A DNA stretch of 64,000 bases from Streptomyces albogriseolus (GTDB lineage: Bacteria > Actinomycetota > Actinomycetes > Streptomycetales > Streptomycetaceae). Below the pieces are notes generated by a model. It had not been told where the DNA came from, made no database searches, and worked only from the letters and a program-made list of their open reading frames with translations. Where the stretch lies: the NCBI GenBank assembly GCA_014650475.1, contig BMVA01000015.1:124001-188000 (forward strand), written 5' to 3'. The position numbers and the translations under genes were made by a program. Of the stretch, positions 8,770 through 17,872 are shown piece after piece (within the stretch, counting starts at the first letter, position 1; each line of letters opens with the position of its first letter).

Positions 8770-10218
8770 ATGGAGTACGTGACTCGGATCGTGATCATCG
8801 GTGGCGGACCCGGCGGATACGAAGCGGCGCTGGTCGCCGCGCAGCTCGGCGCGGAGGTGACCGTCGTCGACTGCGACGGCCTGGGCGGTGCGTCGGTGCT
8901 GACCGACTGCGTGCCGTCCAAGACCCTGATCGCCACGGCCGAGGTGATGACCACCTTCGACTCCTCCTACGAGGAGCTGGGGATCATCGTCGCCGACGAC
9001 ACCCCGCCGCTGGAGCAGGCCGCCCGGGTGGTCGGCGTCGACCTCGGCAAGGTCAACCGGCGTGTGAAGCGGCTCGCGCTGGCGCAGTCGCACGACATCA
9101 CCGCCTCCGTGACGCGCGCCGGTGCGCGTGTCATGCGCGGGCGCGGGCGGCTCGAGGGGATGCAGGCCCTCGACGGGTCGCGCAAGGTCGTCGTGACCGC
9201 CGCGGACGGCTCCGAGGAGAGGCTCACCGCGGATGCCGTCCTGATCGCGACCGGTGGTCATCCCCGTGAGCTGCCGGACGCCCGGCCCGACGGTGAGCGG
9301 ATCCTCAACTGGACCCAGGTGTACGACCTGGACGAGCTCCCCGAGGAGCTCATCGTGGTCGGTTCCGGTGTCACCGGCGCCGAGTTCGCCGGCGCCTACC
9401 AGGCGCTGGGCTCCCGCGTGACGCTGGTGTCCTCGCGCGACCGCGTGCTGCCGGGCGAGGACCCGGACGCCGCGGCCGTGCTGGAGGACGTCTTCCGGCG
9501 GCGCGGCATGAACGTCATGGCCCGCTCGCGCGCCCAGTCCGCCAAGCGGGTCGGGGACCGGGTCGAGGTCACGCTCGCCGACGGCCGGGTCATCACCGGT
9601 TCGCACTGTCTGATGGCCGTCGGCGCCATCCCGAACTCCGAGGGCATGGGCCTGGAGGAGGCCGGGGTGCGGCTGCGCGACTCGGGGCACATCTGGACCG
9701 ACAAGGTGTCCCGCACCACCGCACCGGGCGTGTACGCCGCCGGTGACGTCACGGGCGTTTTCGCCCTGGCCTCGGTGGCCGCCATGCAGGGGCGGATCGC
9801 CATGTACCACTTCCTCGGGGACGCCGTCGCGCCGCTGAACCTGAAGACCGTCTCGTCCAACGTCTTCACCGATCCCGAGATCGCCACCGTCGGGTACTCG
9901 CAGGCCGACGTGGACAGCGGGAAGATCGACGCGCGCGTGGTGAAGCTGCCGCTGCTGCGCAACCCGCGCGCCAAGATGCAGGGCATCCGCGACGGCTTCG
10001 TCAAGATCTTCTGCCGGCCGGGCACCGGCATCGTGGTCGGCGGTGTCGTCGTGGCGCCGCGCGCCTCGGAACTCATCCACCCCATCTCGATCGCGGTCGA
10101 CAACAACCTGACCGTCGAACAGATCGCGAACGCCTTCACCGTGTACCCGTCGCTGTCGGGCTCGATCGCCGAGGTGGCACGGCAGCTGCACACGCGGAAG
10201 ACCGGCGGCGAGGCCTGA
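8770..10218 (+). CDS. lpdA: LpdA-type FAD-dependent NAD(P)H quinone oxidoreductase
   Basis: Flavoprotein disulfide reductase family, 482 residues. The FAD motif IIGGGPGGYEAAL (about 9-21) and the NAD motif VVGSGVTGAEFAGAY are present. The redox disulfide is not: the expected C-x4-C reads ASVLTDCVPSK, with only the second Cys, and the C-terminal His-Pro-Thr...Glu dyad of dihydrolipoamide dehydrogenases reads YPSLSG. It should therefore act as a quinone or diaphorase-type reductase like mycobacterial LpdA (Rv3303c), not as a lipoamide dehydrogenase. I chose the ATG at 8770; a GTG at 8779 is also possible. It stands apart from any 2-oxoacid dehydrogenase genes. Confidence 0.9.
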   Translation: MEYVTRIVIIGGGPGGYEAALVAAQLGAEVTVVDCDGLGGASVLTDCVPSKTLIATAEVMTTFDSSYEELGIIVADDTPPLEQAARVVGVDLGKVNRRVKRLALAQSHDITASVTRAGARVMRGRGRLEGMQALDGSRKVVVTAADGSEERLTADAVLIATGGHPRELPDARPDGERILNWTQVYDLDELPEELIVVGSGVTGAEFAGAYQALGSRVTLVSSRDRVLPGEDPDAAAVLEDVFRRRGMNVMARSRAQSAKRVGDRVEVTLADGRVITGSHCLMAVGAIPNSEGMGLEEAGVRLRDSGHIWTDKVSRTTAPGVYAAGDVTGVFALASVAAMQGRIAMYHFLGDAVAPLNLKTVSSNVFTDPEIATVGYSQADVDSGKIDARVVKLPLLRNPRAKMQGIRDGFVKIFCRPGTGIVVGGVVVAPRASELIHPISIAVDNNLTVEQIANAFTVYPSLSGSIAEVARQLHTRKTGGEA

Positions 10219-10281
10219 CCCGGCCCTATACCACCTGCCGTAGGGCCGTGCGAACAACTTCTGCTATTCAGCGCAAACTGC

Positions 10282-10310
10282 TGAAACCAGACGGTCGTCG
10301 GCGTTACTGT
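10282..10310 (+). promoter_or_regulatory. possible promoter giving a leaderless deoR-type mRNA
   Basis: TACTGT (10305-10310) preceded at 17 nt by TGAAAC (10282-10287) forms a weak sigma-70-like pair. The predicted transcription start would fall at or next to the GTG at 10318, and no Shine-Dalgarno sequence is visible, so a leaderless transcript is likely. Just upstream CAGC and GCTG form a short inverted repeat. Confidence 0.3.
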
Positions 10311-10317
10311 CAGTTTC

Positions 10318-11283
10318 GTGTTCGCTGCAGAACGTCGCCAATTGATCCTCGAAATGGTGCGAGCGAACGGAGCCGTGTCGCTCCGTGAGCTCGCCCGCGT
10401 CGTCCAGACCTCCGAAGTGACCGTACGGCGGGACGTGCGCGCGCTGGAGGCAGAAGGACTCCTCGACCGCCGGCACGGCGGTGCGGTGCTGCCGGGCGGT
10501 TTCACACGCGAGTCCGGCTTCCCGCAGAAGTCGCATCTCGCCACCGCCGAGAAGACCGCCATCGCCGACCTCGCCGCGAGCTTCGTGGAGGAGGGCGAGG
10601 CCATCGTGGTCGGCGCGGGCACCACCACGCAGGAGCTGGCCCGCCGGCTGGCCCGGGTGCCCGGGCTGACGGTCGTCACCAACTCCCTGCTGGTCGCCCA
10701 GGCGCTCGCCCACGCCAACCGGGTCGAGGTCGTGATGACCGGCGGCACGCTGCGCGGCTCCAACTACGCCCTCGTCGGCAGCGGCGCCGAGCAGTCCCTG
10801 CAAGGGCTGCGGGTGTCCCGGGCCTTCCTCTCGGGCAGCGGCCTGACCGCCGAGCGCGGGCTGTCCACGTCCAACATGCTGTCGGCGTCCGTCGACCGGG
10901 CGCTGGTGCAGGCCGCCGCCGAGGTGGTGGTCCTCGCCGACCACACCAAGCTCGGCACGGACACCATGTTCCAGACGGTGCCCACGGACCTGATCACCCG
11001 GCTGGTGACCGACGAGCCGCCCGCGCACGACGACCGCGCGGCGACCGAGCTCCAGGCCCTCGCCGACCAGGGCGTGCAGATCGCCGTCGCGGGGGCGCCG
11101 GGGGGAAACGGCAGCGCGGGGGGTGACGGACCGCCGTCGGGACGGCAGCGCCGTGACGTCCCGCTGCCCGGCCCCCGACGGCAGGCCCCCGGACTGCGCA
11201 CGGCCGTCGCGCTGGGCGCCGCGTCCGACCAGGGGCAGGGCGCCGAGCGGACCGCCCGGGTGGCGGACATGCGGCGGCGCTGA
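10318..11283 (+). CDS. DeoR-family transcriptional regulator
   Basis: A 321-residue regulator. The N-terminal winged helix (MFAAERRQLILEMVR, then VSLRELARVVQTSEVTVRRD) is typical DeoR/GlpR. The central sensor domain contains VGAGTTTQELARRL, VMTGGTLRG and the DHTKLG segment. The C-terminal ~60 residues are Gly/Pro-rich low complexity and extend beyond the usual ~255-residue family length. The start is the GTG at 10318, apparently leaderless. The ligand is probably a sugar phosphate. Neighbours do not fix the target; control of the nucleoside genes upstream is possible but unproven. Confidence 0.9.
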   Translation: MFAAERRQLILEMVRANGAVSLRELARVVQTSEVTVRRDVRALEAEGLLDRRHGGAVLPGGFTRESGFPQKSHLATAEKTAIADLAASFVEEGEAIVVGAGTTTQELARRLARVPGLTVVTNSLLVAQALAHANRVEVVMTGGTLRGSNYALVGSGAEQSLQGLRVSRAFLSGSGLTAERGLSTSNMLSASVDRALVQAAAEVVVLADHTKLGTDTMFQTVPTDLITRLVTDEPPAHDDRAATELQALADQGVQIAVAGAPGGNGSAGGDGPPSGRQRRDVPLPGPRRQAPGLRTAVALGAASDQGQGAERTARVADMRRR

Positions 11284-11294
11284 ACGGCGGTACG

Positions 11295-11335
11295 ACAGCG
11301 CCCGGCGTCCCCCGTGGGGGAGCGCCGGGCGCTGT
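11295..11335. terminator. bidirectional terminator hairpin
   Basis: A 13-bp outer stem (11295-11307 with 11323-11335) stacks on a 6-bp inner TCCCCC/GGGGGA stem with one bulged G. It lies between the convergent deoR-type gene and the acyl-CoA carboxylase gene. Confidence 0.8.
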
Positions 11336-11345
11336 GACGTGAGTG

Positions 11346-13118
11346 TCAGTCCTTGATCTCGCAGATCGCCGCGCCGGACGTGACCGAGGCGCCGACCTCC
11401 GCGTTCAGACCCTTGACGGTGCCGGAGCGGTGGGCGTTGATGGGCTGCTCCATCTTCATCGCCTCCAGGACGACGACCAGGTCGCCCTCCGTGACCTCCT
11501 GGCCCTCCTCGACCGCGACCTTGACGATCGTGCCCTGCATGGGGGAGGCCAGGGTGTCACCGGAGGCCGCCGGGCCCGACTTGCGGGCGGCGCGGCGCTT
11601 CGGCTTGGCGCCGGCGGCCAGACCCGTGCGCGCCAGGCTCATGCCGAGCGACGCGGGCAGGGAGACCTCCAGGCGCTTGCCGCCGACCTCGACGACGACC
11701 GTCTCACGGCCCGCGTCCTCCTCGGCGTCCGCGTCCACGGGCGAGGCGAAGGGCTTCAGGTCGTTGACGAACTCGGTCTCGATCCAGCGGGTGTGGACCG
11801 TGAAGGGGGCGGTGGAGCCGGTCAGTTCGGGGGCGAACGCCGGGTCCTTGACGACCGCGCGGTGGAAGGGGAGCGCGGTGGCCATGCCCTCGACCTTGAA
11901 CTCCTCCAGGGCGCGCGAGGCACGCTGGAGGGCCTGCTCGCGGGTGGCGCCGGTGACGATCAGCTTGGCCAGCAGGGAGTCCCACGCCGGGCCGATCACG
12001 CTGCCGGACTCCACACCCGCGTCCAGGCGCACGCCCGGGCCGGACGGCGGGGCGAAGGTGGTCACGGTGCCGGGGGCGGGCAGGAAGTTGCGGCCCGGGT
12101 CCTCGCCGTTGATGCGGAACTCGAAGGAGTGACCGCGCAGCGGCGGGTCGTCGTAGCCGAGCTCCTCGCCGTCGGCGATGCGGAACATCTCGCGCACCAG
12201 GTCGATGCCGGAGACCTCCTCGGTCACCGGGTGCTCCACCTGGAGGCGGGTGTTGACCTCGAGGAAGGAGATCGTGCCGTCGTTGCCGACGAGGAACTCC
12301 ACGGTGCCCGCGCCGACGTAGCCGGCCTCCTTGAGGATCGCCTTGGAGGCGGAGTACAGCTGCTCCACCTGGGCGTCCGACAGGAACGGCGCCGGGGCCT
12401 CCTCGACCAGCTTCTGGTGGCGGCGCTGGAGGGAGCAGTCACGGGTGGAGACCACGACCACGTTGCCGTGCCTGTCGGCGAGGCACTGGGTCTCCACGTG
12501 GCGCGGCTTGTCGAGGTAACGCTCGACGAAGCACTCGCCGCGGCCGAAGGCGGCGACCGCCTCGCGGACCGCCGAGTCGTACAGCTCGGGGACCTCTTCG
12601 AGGGTGCGGGCGACCTTCAGGCCGCGCCCGCCGCCGCCGAAGGCGGCCTTGATGGCGATGGGCAGGCCGTGCTCCTCGGCGAACGCGACGACCTCGTCCG
12701 CGCCGGACACCGGGTCGGGCGTGCCCGCCACCAGCGGGGCGCCGGCGCGCTGGGCGATGTGCCGGGCGGCGACCTTGTCGCCGAGGTCGCGGATGGCCTG
12801 CGGGGGCGGGCCGATCCAGATCAGGTCCGCGTCCAGCACCGCCTGGGCGAACTCGGCGTTCTCGGAGAGAAAGCCGTAGCCCGGGTGGATGGCGTCCGCG
12901 CCCGACTCCTTTGCGGCCTTCAGCACCTTCTCGATGTCGAGGTAACTGGTGGCCGGAGTGTCACCGCCCAGGGCGAACGCCTCATCCGCGGCGCGGACAT
13001 GCAGAGCGTCCCGGTCCGGGTCGGCGTAGACGGCAACGCTCGCGATTCCGGCATCCCGGCAGGCCCGGGCAACGCGGACAGCGATTTCGCCACGGTTGGC
13101 GATGAGCACCTTGCGCAC
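11346..13118 (-). CDS. accA2: acyl-CoA carboxylase alpha subunit (biotin carboxylase + BCCP)
   Basis: A 590-residue fused subunit. It begins with the biotin carboxylase ATP-grasp domain ([19 protein letters not shown]; the glycine loop [10 protein letters not shown] near residue 165). After a linker it ends with a biotin carboxyl-carrier domain whose biotinylated Lys is in EAMKMEQ. It carboxylates biotin for transfer by AccB/PccB-type beta subunits such as the nearby PccB, supplying malonyl- and methylmalonyl-CoA. I chose the GTG at 13118 because AAGGAGGGAG lies just before it. The longer frame to 13253 lacks coding character. Confidence 0.95.
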   Translation of the reverse strand: MRKVLIANRGEIAVRVARACRDAGIASVAVYADPDRDALHVRAADEAFALGGDTPATSYLDIEKVLKAAKESGADAIHPGYGFLSENAEFAQAVLDADLIWIGPPPQAIRDLGDKVAARHIAQRAGAPLVAGTPDPVSGADEVVAFAEEHGLPIAIKAAFGGGGRGLKVARTLEEVPELYDSAVREAVAAFGRGECFVERYLDKPRHVETQCLADRHGNVVVVSTRDCSLQRRHQKLVEEAPAPFLSDAQVEQLYSASKAILKEAGYVGAGTVEFLVGNDGTISFLEVNTRLQVEHPVTEEVSGIDLVREMFRIADGEELGYDDPPLRGHSFEFRINGEDPGRNFLPAPGTVTTFAPPSGPGVRLDAGVESGSVIGPAWDSLLAKLIVTGATREQALQRASRALEEFKVEGMATALPFHRAVVKDPAFAPELTGSTAPFTVHTRWIETEFVNDLKPFASPVDADAEEDAGRETVVVEVGGKRLEVSLPASLGMSLARTGLAAGAKPKRRAARKSGPAASGDTLASPMQGTIVKVAVEEGQEVTEGDLVVVLEAMKMEQPINAHRSGTVKGLNAEVGASVTSGAAICEIKD

Positions 13119-13458
13119 GATTGAGGCTCCCTCCTTGAAACAAGCCGAGTTTAGGGACTGCCGACACGGCACTTCGACCCGTCCCCAGTGGTGAGCTTGC
13201 CCACACGGAGCGTGATGCGAGGCTCGCTCGACCCGCGAAATCCCTTGTCGCACCTCGGTACGCAGGACTCCTCCCGGAAACCCTAGCCGTCCTGTGTGGT
13301 CAAGGTCTCTGTGAGAGCGTGCTGCGGCCCACTTCGAATCTTTGTGGAGTCCCTACGAATGGCCCAATGATTCTTTGCCCGCCGCCTGCCCCTTGTACCG
13401 AGGTTTACCCGTTAGTAGCCTTCGCGTCGTCCCGAACATACTCGGGGTAACCACAGTC
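13119..13458. other. 340-nt divergent promoter region
   Basis: This region lies between accA2 (minus) and a membrane protein gene (plus). It is less GC-rich than its surroundings. On the minus strand TTGACC near 13300 and TAAACT about 40 nt before the accA2 start are the best promoter-like hexamers, but neither has a convincing partner at the right spacing. No RNA gene or strong hairpin was seen. Confidence 0.4.
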
Positions 13459-13941
13459 GTGCTCGAAAGTGGGTGGGGGCCGGTGGTCCGCAGACCGGTG
13501 GCGTGGATCGTCGCGCTCGTGCTGTTCGCCGAGGCGCTGGGCGTGCTGGCGGTGAACTGGTTCCTGGGGGTCGTCGTCGACCGGCAGGACATGTCGCTGG
13601 CCGGTCTCGACCCGGACATGATGTCGGTGTCGTCGAAGGCCGGCGGAGTGGTCTTCGGGCTCTACTTCGGCCTGTGCGGCCTGGTGGCCCTGCTGGTCGC
13701 CCTGCGTGACCGGGCCCCGGCCGGGTCCGGCCGGGTGCTGCTGATCAGCGCCGCGGTGGTGCACGCGCTGCTCGGCGCCTTCGCATGGGGCCTGGTCGGC
13801 TGGACGGCGTTCCTCTTCATGGTCGTCGTCCTCGCGCTCATCGTGCTGCTCCTGATGACGTACGACGGGCGTCCGGAGGAGCCCGGGCCCGTCGACGCCG
13901 GGACGCCCGTCAGCCCTCCCGCGGCGCCCACAGCTCCGTGA
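13459..13941 (+). CDS. four-helix integral membrane protein of unknown function
   Basis: About 160 residues with four hydrophobic helices: [62 protein letters not shown] and [17 protein letters not shown]. It ends in a Pro-rich cytosolic tail. The start is uncertain: I use the GTG at 13459; a GTG at 13483 is also possible, while the longer frame from 13342 is not credible. The last 32 bp overlap the 3' end of the convergent maf gene. No family recognised with confidence. Confidence 0.75.
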   Translation: MLESGWGPVVRRPVAWIVALVLFAEALGVLAVNWFLGVVVDRQDMSLAGLDPDMMSVSSKAGGVVFGLYFGLCGLVALLVALRDRAPAGSGRVLLISAAVVHALLGAFAWGLVGWTAFLFMVVVLALIVLLLMTYDGRPEEPGPVDAGTPVSPPAAPTAP

Positions 13942-14530
13942 TGCCGACGCCCAGCTCGGCCAGCAGGCGCCGTACGAGCGGCAGGCTGATGCCGATCACG
14001 TTGCCGTGGTCGCCGTCGATGCCGTCGATGAACGGCGCCGAGCGGCCGTCCAGGGTGAACGCCCCCGCCACGTGCAGCGGTTCCCCGGAGGCCACGTAGG
14101 CCGCGATCTCCTCGTCGGAGGGTTCGCCGAAACGGACCACCGTGGAGGCGGTGGCGGAGGTGTAGCGGCCGCTGAGGGTGTCGTAGACGCAGTGTCCCGT
14201 CTGCAGCGTCCCCGCGCGGCCCCGCATCGCCTTCCAGCGCGCGGTGGCCTCCTCGGCGTCGGCGGGCTTGCCGAGGGCCTGGCCGTCCAGCTCCAGCACC
14301 GAGTCGCAGCCGATCACCAGCGCGCCCTTCACCTCGGGCTTCGCGGCGACCACGGACGCCTTGGCCTCGGCCAGCGCGAGCGCCAGTTCGGCAGGGGTGG
14401 GGGCGGAGACAGCGTCCTCGTCGACCCCGCTGACGATCACCTCGGGCGCCAGCCCGGCCTGACGGAGCAACCCGAGCCGGGCGGGGGACTGGGAGGCGAG
14501 CACGAGGCGGCGGCGCGGCTGATCTGTCAT
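13910..14530 (-). CDS. maf: Maf-like nucleoside triphosphate pyrophosphatase
   Basis: A 206-residue Maf/HAM1-fold protein. [18 protein letters not shown] at the N-terminus is the phosphate-binding segment, and [16 protein letters not shown] and [17 protein letters not shown] are diagnostic. Family members hydrolyse dTTP, UTP and modified nucleotides to monophosphates and are linked to septum control. It lies between accA2 and the mmpB-accE-pccB genes and has its stop inside the 3' end of the convergent membrane protein gene. Confidence 0.93.
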   Translation of the reverse strand: MTDQPRRRLVLASQSPARLGLLRQAGLAPEVIVSGVDEDAVSAPTPAELALALAEAKASVVAAKPEVKGALVIGCDSVLELDGQALGKPADAEEATARWKAMRGRAGTLQTGHCVYDTLSGRYTSATASTVVRFGEPSDEEIAAYVASGEPLHVAGAFTLDGRSAPFIDGIDGDHGNVIGISLPLVRRLLAELGVGITELWAPREG

Positions 14531-14605
14531 GCGGTCAGCGTATCGGCGTCGCCCGGATGCCTCATCCCGCGTCCCGGACGCCTCACGCCGGATGGGAGGC
14601 GGGTC

Positions 14606-14734
14606 TCACCTCACGCCGATCACGAGCATCACGAGCACCATGGCCAGCGCCATGAGAATCCCCAGCCGCCGCAGCATCTCCTGCGTGTCGCGCAGTTCCT
14701 TCGGCGGCTTGTTCTCGGGGTCGGACCACAGCAT
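14606..14734 (-). CDS. mmpB: morphogenic membrane protein MmpB (42 residues)
   Basis: A tiny gene encoding a 42-residue protein that begins MLWSDPENKPPKELRDTQEM and ends in one transmembrane helix (LGILMALAMVLVMLVIGV) and a terminal Arg. It matches the MmpB family of Streptomyces small membrane proteins tied to morphological development. GGAGGA sits directly before the ATG. It lies downstream of the acc operon terminator and has a perfect 16-bp palindrome 35 nt upstream of its start, so it should have its own regulated promoter. Recognition is from memory of the family sequence. Confidence 0.88.
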   Translation of the reverse strand: MLWSDPENKPPKELRDTQEMLRRLGILMALAMVLVMLVIGVR

Positions 14735-14769
14735 TCCTCCAGCGTGCGGCGGAGCCGGCGGAGGGCGCC

Positions 14770-14785
14770 TGAGTACGCGTACTCA
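14770..14785. promoter_or_regulatory. 16-bp perfect palindrome upstream of mmpB
   Basis: TGAGTACGCGTACTCA is a perfect 16-bp palindrome placed between the acc-operon terminator and the mmpB ribosome-binding site. It is the longest gap-free palindrome I found that is not part of a terminator. It very likely binds a dimeric regulator of mmpB; I cannot name it. Confidence 0.65.
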
Positions 14786-14800
14786 ACTTGGCGGGAGACC

Positions 14801-14841
14801 CCCCGGGCGGGCCGCACGCACCGCGTGCGGCCCGCCCGGGG
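14801..14841 (-). terminator. terminator of the pccB-accE operon
   Basis: A perfect 19-bp GC-rich stem (14801-14819 with 14823-14841) with a 3-nt loop, 10 nt beyond the accE stop. It separates accE from mmpB on the same strand. Confidence 0.85.
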
Positions 14842-14850
14842 TCAGCGGGG

Positions 14851-15063
14851 TCAGGCGCCCGGCCAGTACGTCCGCGACCACGACGCCGGGCCCGGCTGGG
14901 GCACCCGGCGCGCGGCGATGCGGGACGGGTCGGACCAGGCGTCGGGGACCGTGGGCGCGCCGGACGGCAGGGCGGCCGCCGCCGCGGCGCGCGCCCTGAC
15001 CACCGCCAGTGCGGCGGCCAGCTCCTCCGGGGTCGGGTTGCCCCGTACGACCTTGATCGTCAC
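14851..15063 (-). CDS. accE: acyl-CoA carboxylase epsilon subunit
   Basis: A 70-residue protein of the actinobacterial AccE/PccE family: a short N-terminal helix with MTIKVVRGNPTPEELAAALA, an Ala-rich middle, and the conserved C-terminal end PASWSRTYWPGA. Epsilon subunits bridge alpha and beta subunits and stimulate activity. The GTG start is 9 nt after the pccB stop, so the two are co-transcribed. Length and both end motifs fit the family. Confidence 0.93.
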   Translation of the reverse strand: MTIKVVRGNPTPEELAAALAVVRARAAAAAALPSGAPTVPDAWSDPSRIAARRVPQPGPASWSRTYWPGA

Positions 15064-15072
15064 AGCGGCTCC

Positions 15073-16662
15073 TTACAGGGGGATGTTGCCGTGCTTCTTC
15101 GGGGGCAGGCTCTCGCGCTTGGTCCGCAGCTGGCGCAGGCCGCGCACGATGTGGCGGCGGGTGTCGGACGGCATGATCACCGCGTCGACGTACCCCCGCT
15201 CGGCCGCGACGTAGGGGTTGAGGAGGGCGTCCTCGTACTCTTGCATCAGCCGGGCGCGGGCCGCCTCCGGGTCGTCCGACTCGGCGATGGTCCGGCGGTG
15301 CAGGATGTTGACGGCGCCCTGGGCGCCCATCACCGCGATCTGGGCCGTCGGCCAGGCGAGGTTCAGGTCGGCGCCCAGGTGCTTGGAGCCCATGACGTCG
15401 TACGCGCCGCCGAACGCCTTGCGGGTGATCACCGTGATGAGGGGGACGGTGGCCTCCGCGTAGGCGTAGATGAGCTTCGCGCCGCGGCGGATGATGCCGT
15501 CGTGCTCCTGGTCCACGCCGGGCAGGAAGCCGGGGACGTCGACGAAGGTCAGCACCGGGATGTTGAAGGCGTCGCAGGTCCGCACGAAGCGGGCCGCCTT
15601 TTCCGACGCGGTGATGTCCAGGCAGCCGGCGAACTGCATCGGCTGGTTCGCCACGATGCCGACGGGGCGGCCCTCGACGCGGCCGTACCCGGTGAGGATG
15701 TTCGGCGCGAACAGGGGCTGCGTCTCGAAGAACTCCGCGTCGTCGAGGACGTGCTCGATGACCGTGTGCATGTCGTACGGCTGGTTCGCCGAGTCCGGGA
15801 CGATCGTGTCGAGTTCGCGGTCCTCGTCGGTGACCGTGAGGTCCGCCTCCTCGGGGAAGGCCGGGGGCTCCGAGAGGTTGTTGGAGGGGAGGTAGGAGAG
15901 GAGCTGCTTGACGTACTCGATCGCGTCCTTCTCGTCGCCCGCCATGTGGTGCGCCACGCCGGACGTGGAGTTGTGGGTGCGCGCGCCGCCCAGTTCCTCG
16001 AAGCCGACGTCCTCGCCGGTGACCGTCTTGATGACGTCCGGGCCGGTGATGAACATATGGCTGGTCTGGTCGACCATGATCGTGAAGTCGGTGATCGCGG
16101 GGGAGTAGACCGCGCCGCCCGCGCACGGGCCCACGACCAGGCTGATCTGCGGGATCACGCCGGAGGCGTGGGTGTTGCGGCGGAAGATCTCCCCGTACGC
16201 GCCGAGGGACGCCACGCCCTCCTGGATACGGGCGCCGCCGGAGTCGTTGATGCCGATGACCGGGCAGCCGGTCTTCAGCGCGAAGTCCATGACCTTCACG
16301 ATCTTCTGGCCGTAGACCTCGCCGAGGGCGCCGCCGAAGACGGTGAAGTCCTGCGAGAAGACGGCGACGGGGCGGCCGTCGACCGTGCCGTAGCCGGTGA
16401 CGACGCCGTCGCCGTACGGGCGGTTGGCGTCGAGGCCGAAGTTGGTGGAGCGGTGCCGGGCGAACTCGTCCAGCTCGACGAAGGAGCCCTCGTCGAGCAG
16501 GAGGTCGATCCGCTCACGGGCCGTCAGCTTGCCCTTGGCGTGCTGCTTTTCGACGGCGCGTGCGGAGCCGGCGTGCGTCGCCTCTTCGATACGACGCTGG
16601 AGATCCGCGAGCTTGCCCGCGGTGGTGTGGATGTCAGGCTGCTGCTCTTCCGGCTCGGACAT
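15073..16662 (-). CDS. pccB: propionyl-CoA carboxylase beta subunit
   Basis: A 529-residue carboxyltransferase of the crotonase superfamily. [10 protein letters not shown] (about 141-150) and [12 protein letters not shown] (about 178-189) form the first acyl-CoA site, and [21 protein letters not shown] (about 377-397) the second. Asp422 in [12 protein letters not shown] is the residue known to favour propionyl-CoA in S. coelicolor PccB. With AccA2 and AccE it makes methylmalonyl-CoA for polyketide synthesis and propionate use. The ATG at 16662 has GGGAG 10 nt upstream. The gene is divergent from birA, which encodes the enzyme that biotinylates AccA2. Confidence 0.96.
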   Translation of the reverse strand: MSEPEEQQPDIHTTAGKLADLQRRIEEATHAGSARAVEKQHAKGKLTARERIDLLLDEGSFVELDEFARHRSTNFGLDANRPYGDGVVTGYGTVDGRPVAVFSQDFTVFGGALGEVYGQKIVKVMDFALKTGCPVIGINDSGGARIQEGVASLGAYGEIFRRNTHASGVIPQISLVVGPCAGGAVYSPAITDFTIMVDQTSHMFITGPDVIKTVTGEDVGFEELGGARTHNSTSGVAHHMAGDEKDAIEYVKQLLSYLPSNNLSEPPAFPEEADLTVTDEDRELDTIVPDSANQPYDMHTVIEHVLDDAEFFETQPLFAPNILTGYGRVEGRPVGIVANQPMQFAGCLDITASEKAARFVRTCDAFNIPVLTFVDVPGFLPGVDQEHDGIIRRGAKLIYAYAEATVPLITVITRKAFGGAYDVMGSKHLGADLNLAWPTAQIAVMGAQGAVNILHRRTIAESDDPEAARARLMQEYEDALLNPYVAAERGYVDAVIMPSDTRRHIVRGLRQLRTKRESLPPKKHGNIPL

Positions 16663-16751
16663 CGGGATGCGGCTCCCTGCCTGCTCAAAAGGGGGGACGG
16701 TTACTCATCCGTAGCGTAGTGGGGGGCTGTGTGTTCGGCAGTGCGGTCTTT

Positions 16752-16768
16752 CCCACACCTAGTGTGGG
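16752..16768. promoter_or_regulatory. inverted repeat between pccB and birA
   Basis: CCCACAC-CTA-GTGTGGG, a perfect 7-bp inverted repeat with a 3-bp centre, ends 4 nt before the birA ATG in the pccB/birA divergent region. It could be an operator, or a hairpin occluding the birA start. Confidence 0.45.
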
Positions 16769-16772
16769 TTGC

Positions 16773-17651
16773 ATGACACCCCGAGATGACTCCGAATCCT
16801 CCGGGCCCCGGCGCAGTCGGTGGTCCGACCTCGAACGGCCTCCGCTGAACGCCGCCGCGGTGCGGCGGGCCCTGGTGCGGGAGGGGGGCTTGTGGAGGGA
16901 GGTGGACGTGGTGCAGCGGACCGGGTCCACGAACTCCGATCTCGTGGCGCGGTCGGCGGAGGGCAGGCTCCGGGAGGGGGTCGTTCTCGTCGCCGAGGAG
17001 CAGACCGCCGCTCGGGGGCGGCTGGACCGGCAGTGGGTCGCGCCGGCCCGGTCCGGGTTGTTCTTCTCCGTGCTGCTGCGGCCGGGGGACGGTGTGCCGA
17101 TGGAGCGGTGGGGGTGGCTGCCCCTGCTGACGGGGGTCGCCGTCGCCACGGGGCTGGCGCGGGCCGGGGGCGTGGACACGGCGTTGAAGTGGCCCAACGA
17201 TGTGCTGGTGACGGTGGGGGGAGAGGAGCGGAAGGCCGGGGGGATCCTCGCGGAGGCCGCGGGGGACGGGGGTGTGGTGGTGGGGGTCGGCGTCAATGTC
17301 AGCCTGCGGGCCGATGAGCTGCCGGTGCCCACGGCGGGGTCGCTGGCGTTGGCGGGGGCCGTGAGCACGGACCGGGATCCGTTGCTGCGGGCGGTGCTGC
17401 GGGGGCTGGAGGACTGGTACGGGCGGTGGCGGGCCGCGGGGGGTGACGCGGGGGCGTGCGGACTGCAGGAGGCGTACGCGGCGGGGTGCGCGACGCTGGG
17501 GCGGGTCGTGCGGGCGGAGCTGCCGGGGGACCGGGCGCTGGTGGGGGAGGCGGTCGCGGTGGACGGTGACGGACGGCTGATCCTGGCGACGGAGGCAGGG
17601 GTGCAGGAGCCGGTGGGGGCGGGAGACATCGTGCATCTGCGGGCGGGGTGA
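16773..17651 (+). CDS. birA: biotin--[acetyl-CoA-carboxylase] ligase (monofunctional)
   Basis: A 292-residue biotin protein ligase. TGSTNSDLVAR (about 51-61), EEQTAARGRLDRQWVAP (biotinyl-AMP loop) and LKWPNDVLV are the catalytic segments, and a small C-terminal SH3-like domain follows. The N-terminus lacks a winged-helix domain, so it should not act as a repressor like E. coli BirA. It biotinylates AccA2. The ATG at 16773 follows an inverted repeat rather than a clear ribosome-binding site; the earlier in-frame start has no coding character. It is divergent from pccB and lies upstream of the cyclase gene. Confidence 0.94.
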   Translation: MTPRDDSESSGPRRSRWSDLERPPLNAAAVRRALVREGGLWREVDVVQRTGSTNSDLVARSAEGRLREGVVLVAEEQTAARGRLDRQWVAPARSGLFFSVLLRPGDGVPMERWGWLPLLTGVAVATGLARAGGVDTALKWPNDVLVTVGGEERKAGGILAEAAGDGGVVVGVGVNVSLRADELPVPTAGSLALAGAVSTDRDPLLRAVLRGLEDWYGRWRAAGGDAGACGLQEAYAAGCATLGRVVRAELPGDRALVGEAVAVDGDGRLILATEAGVQEPVGAGDIVHLRAG

Positions 17652-17872
17652 GCTGAGGTTCGGGGCGCGCGCACGCATCGGGGTGCGCCCCCTCCCGTCC
17701 GCACAACCCTGGCTGAAAAGAGCCCCCCGCGCCGCACCCCGGGCGCGTACGTAAGGGCGCGCGCCCCGGGCCTCACCCACGGCCCAACCTGACGGAGTGA
17801 GCTACCGCACACCTGCCGTAGAGTTGAGCCCGGTCGAGACATGGCCGTGACAGATCGGAAGGGCAGCAACGC

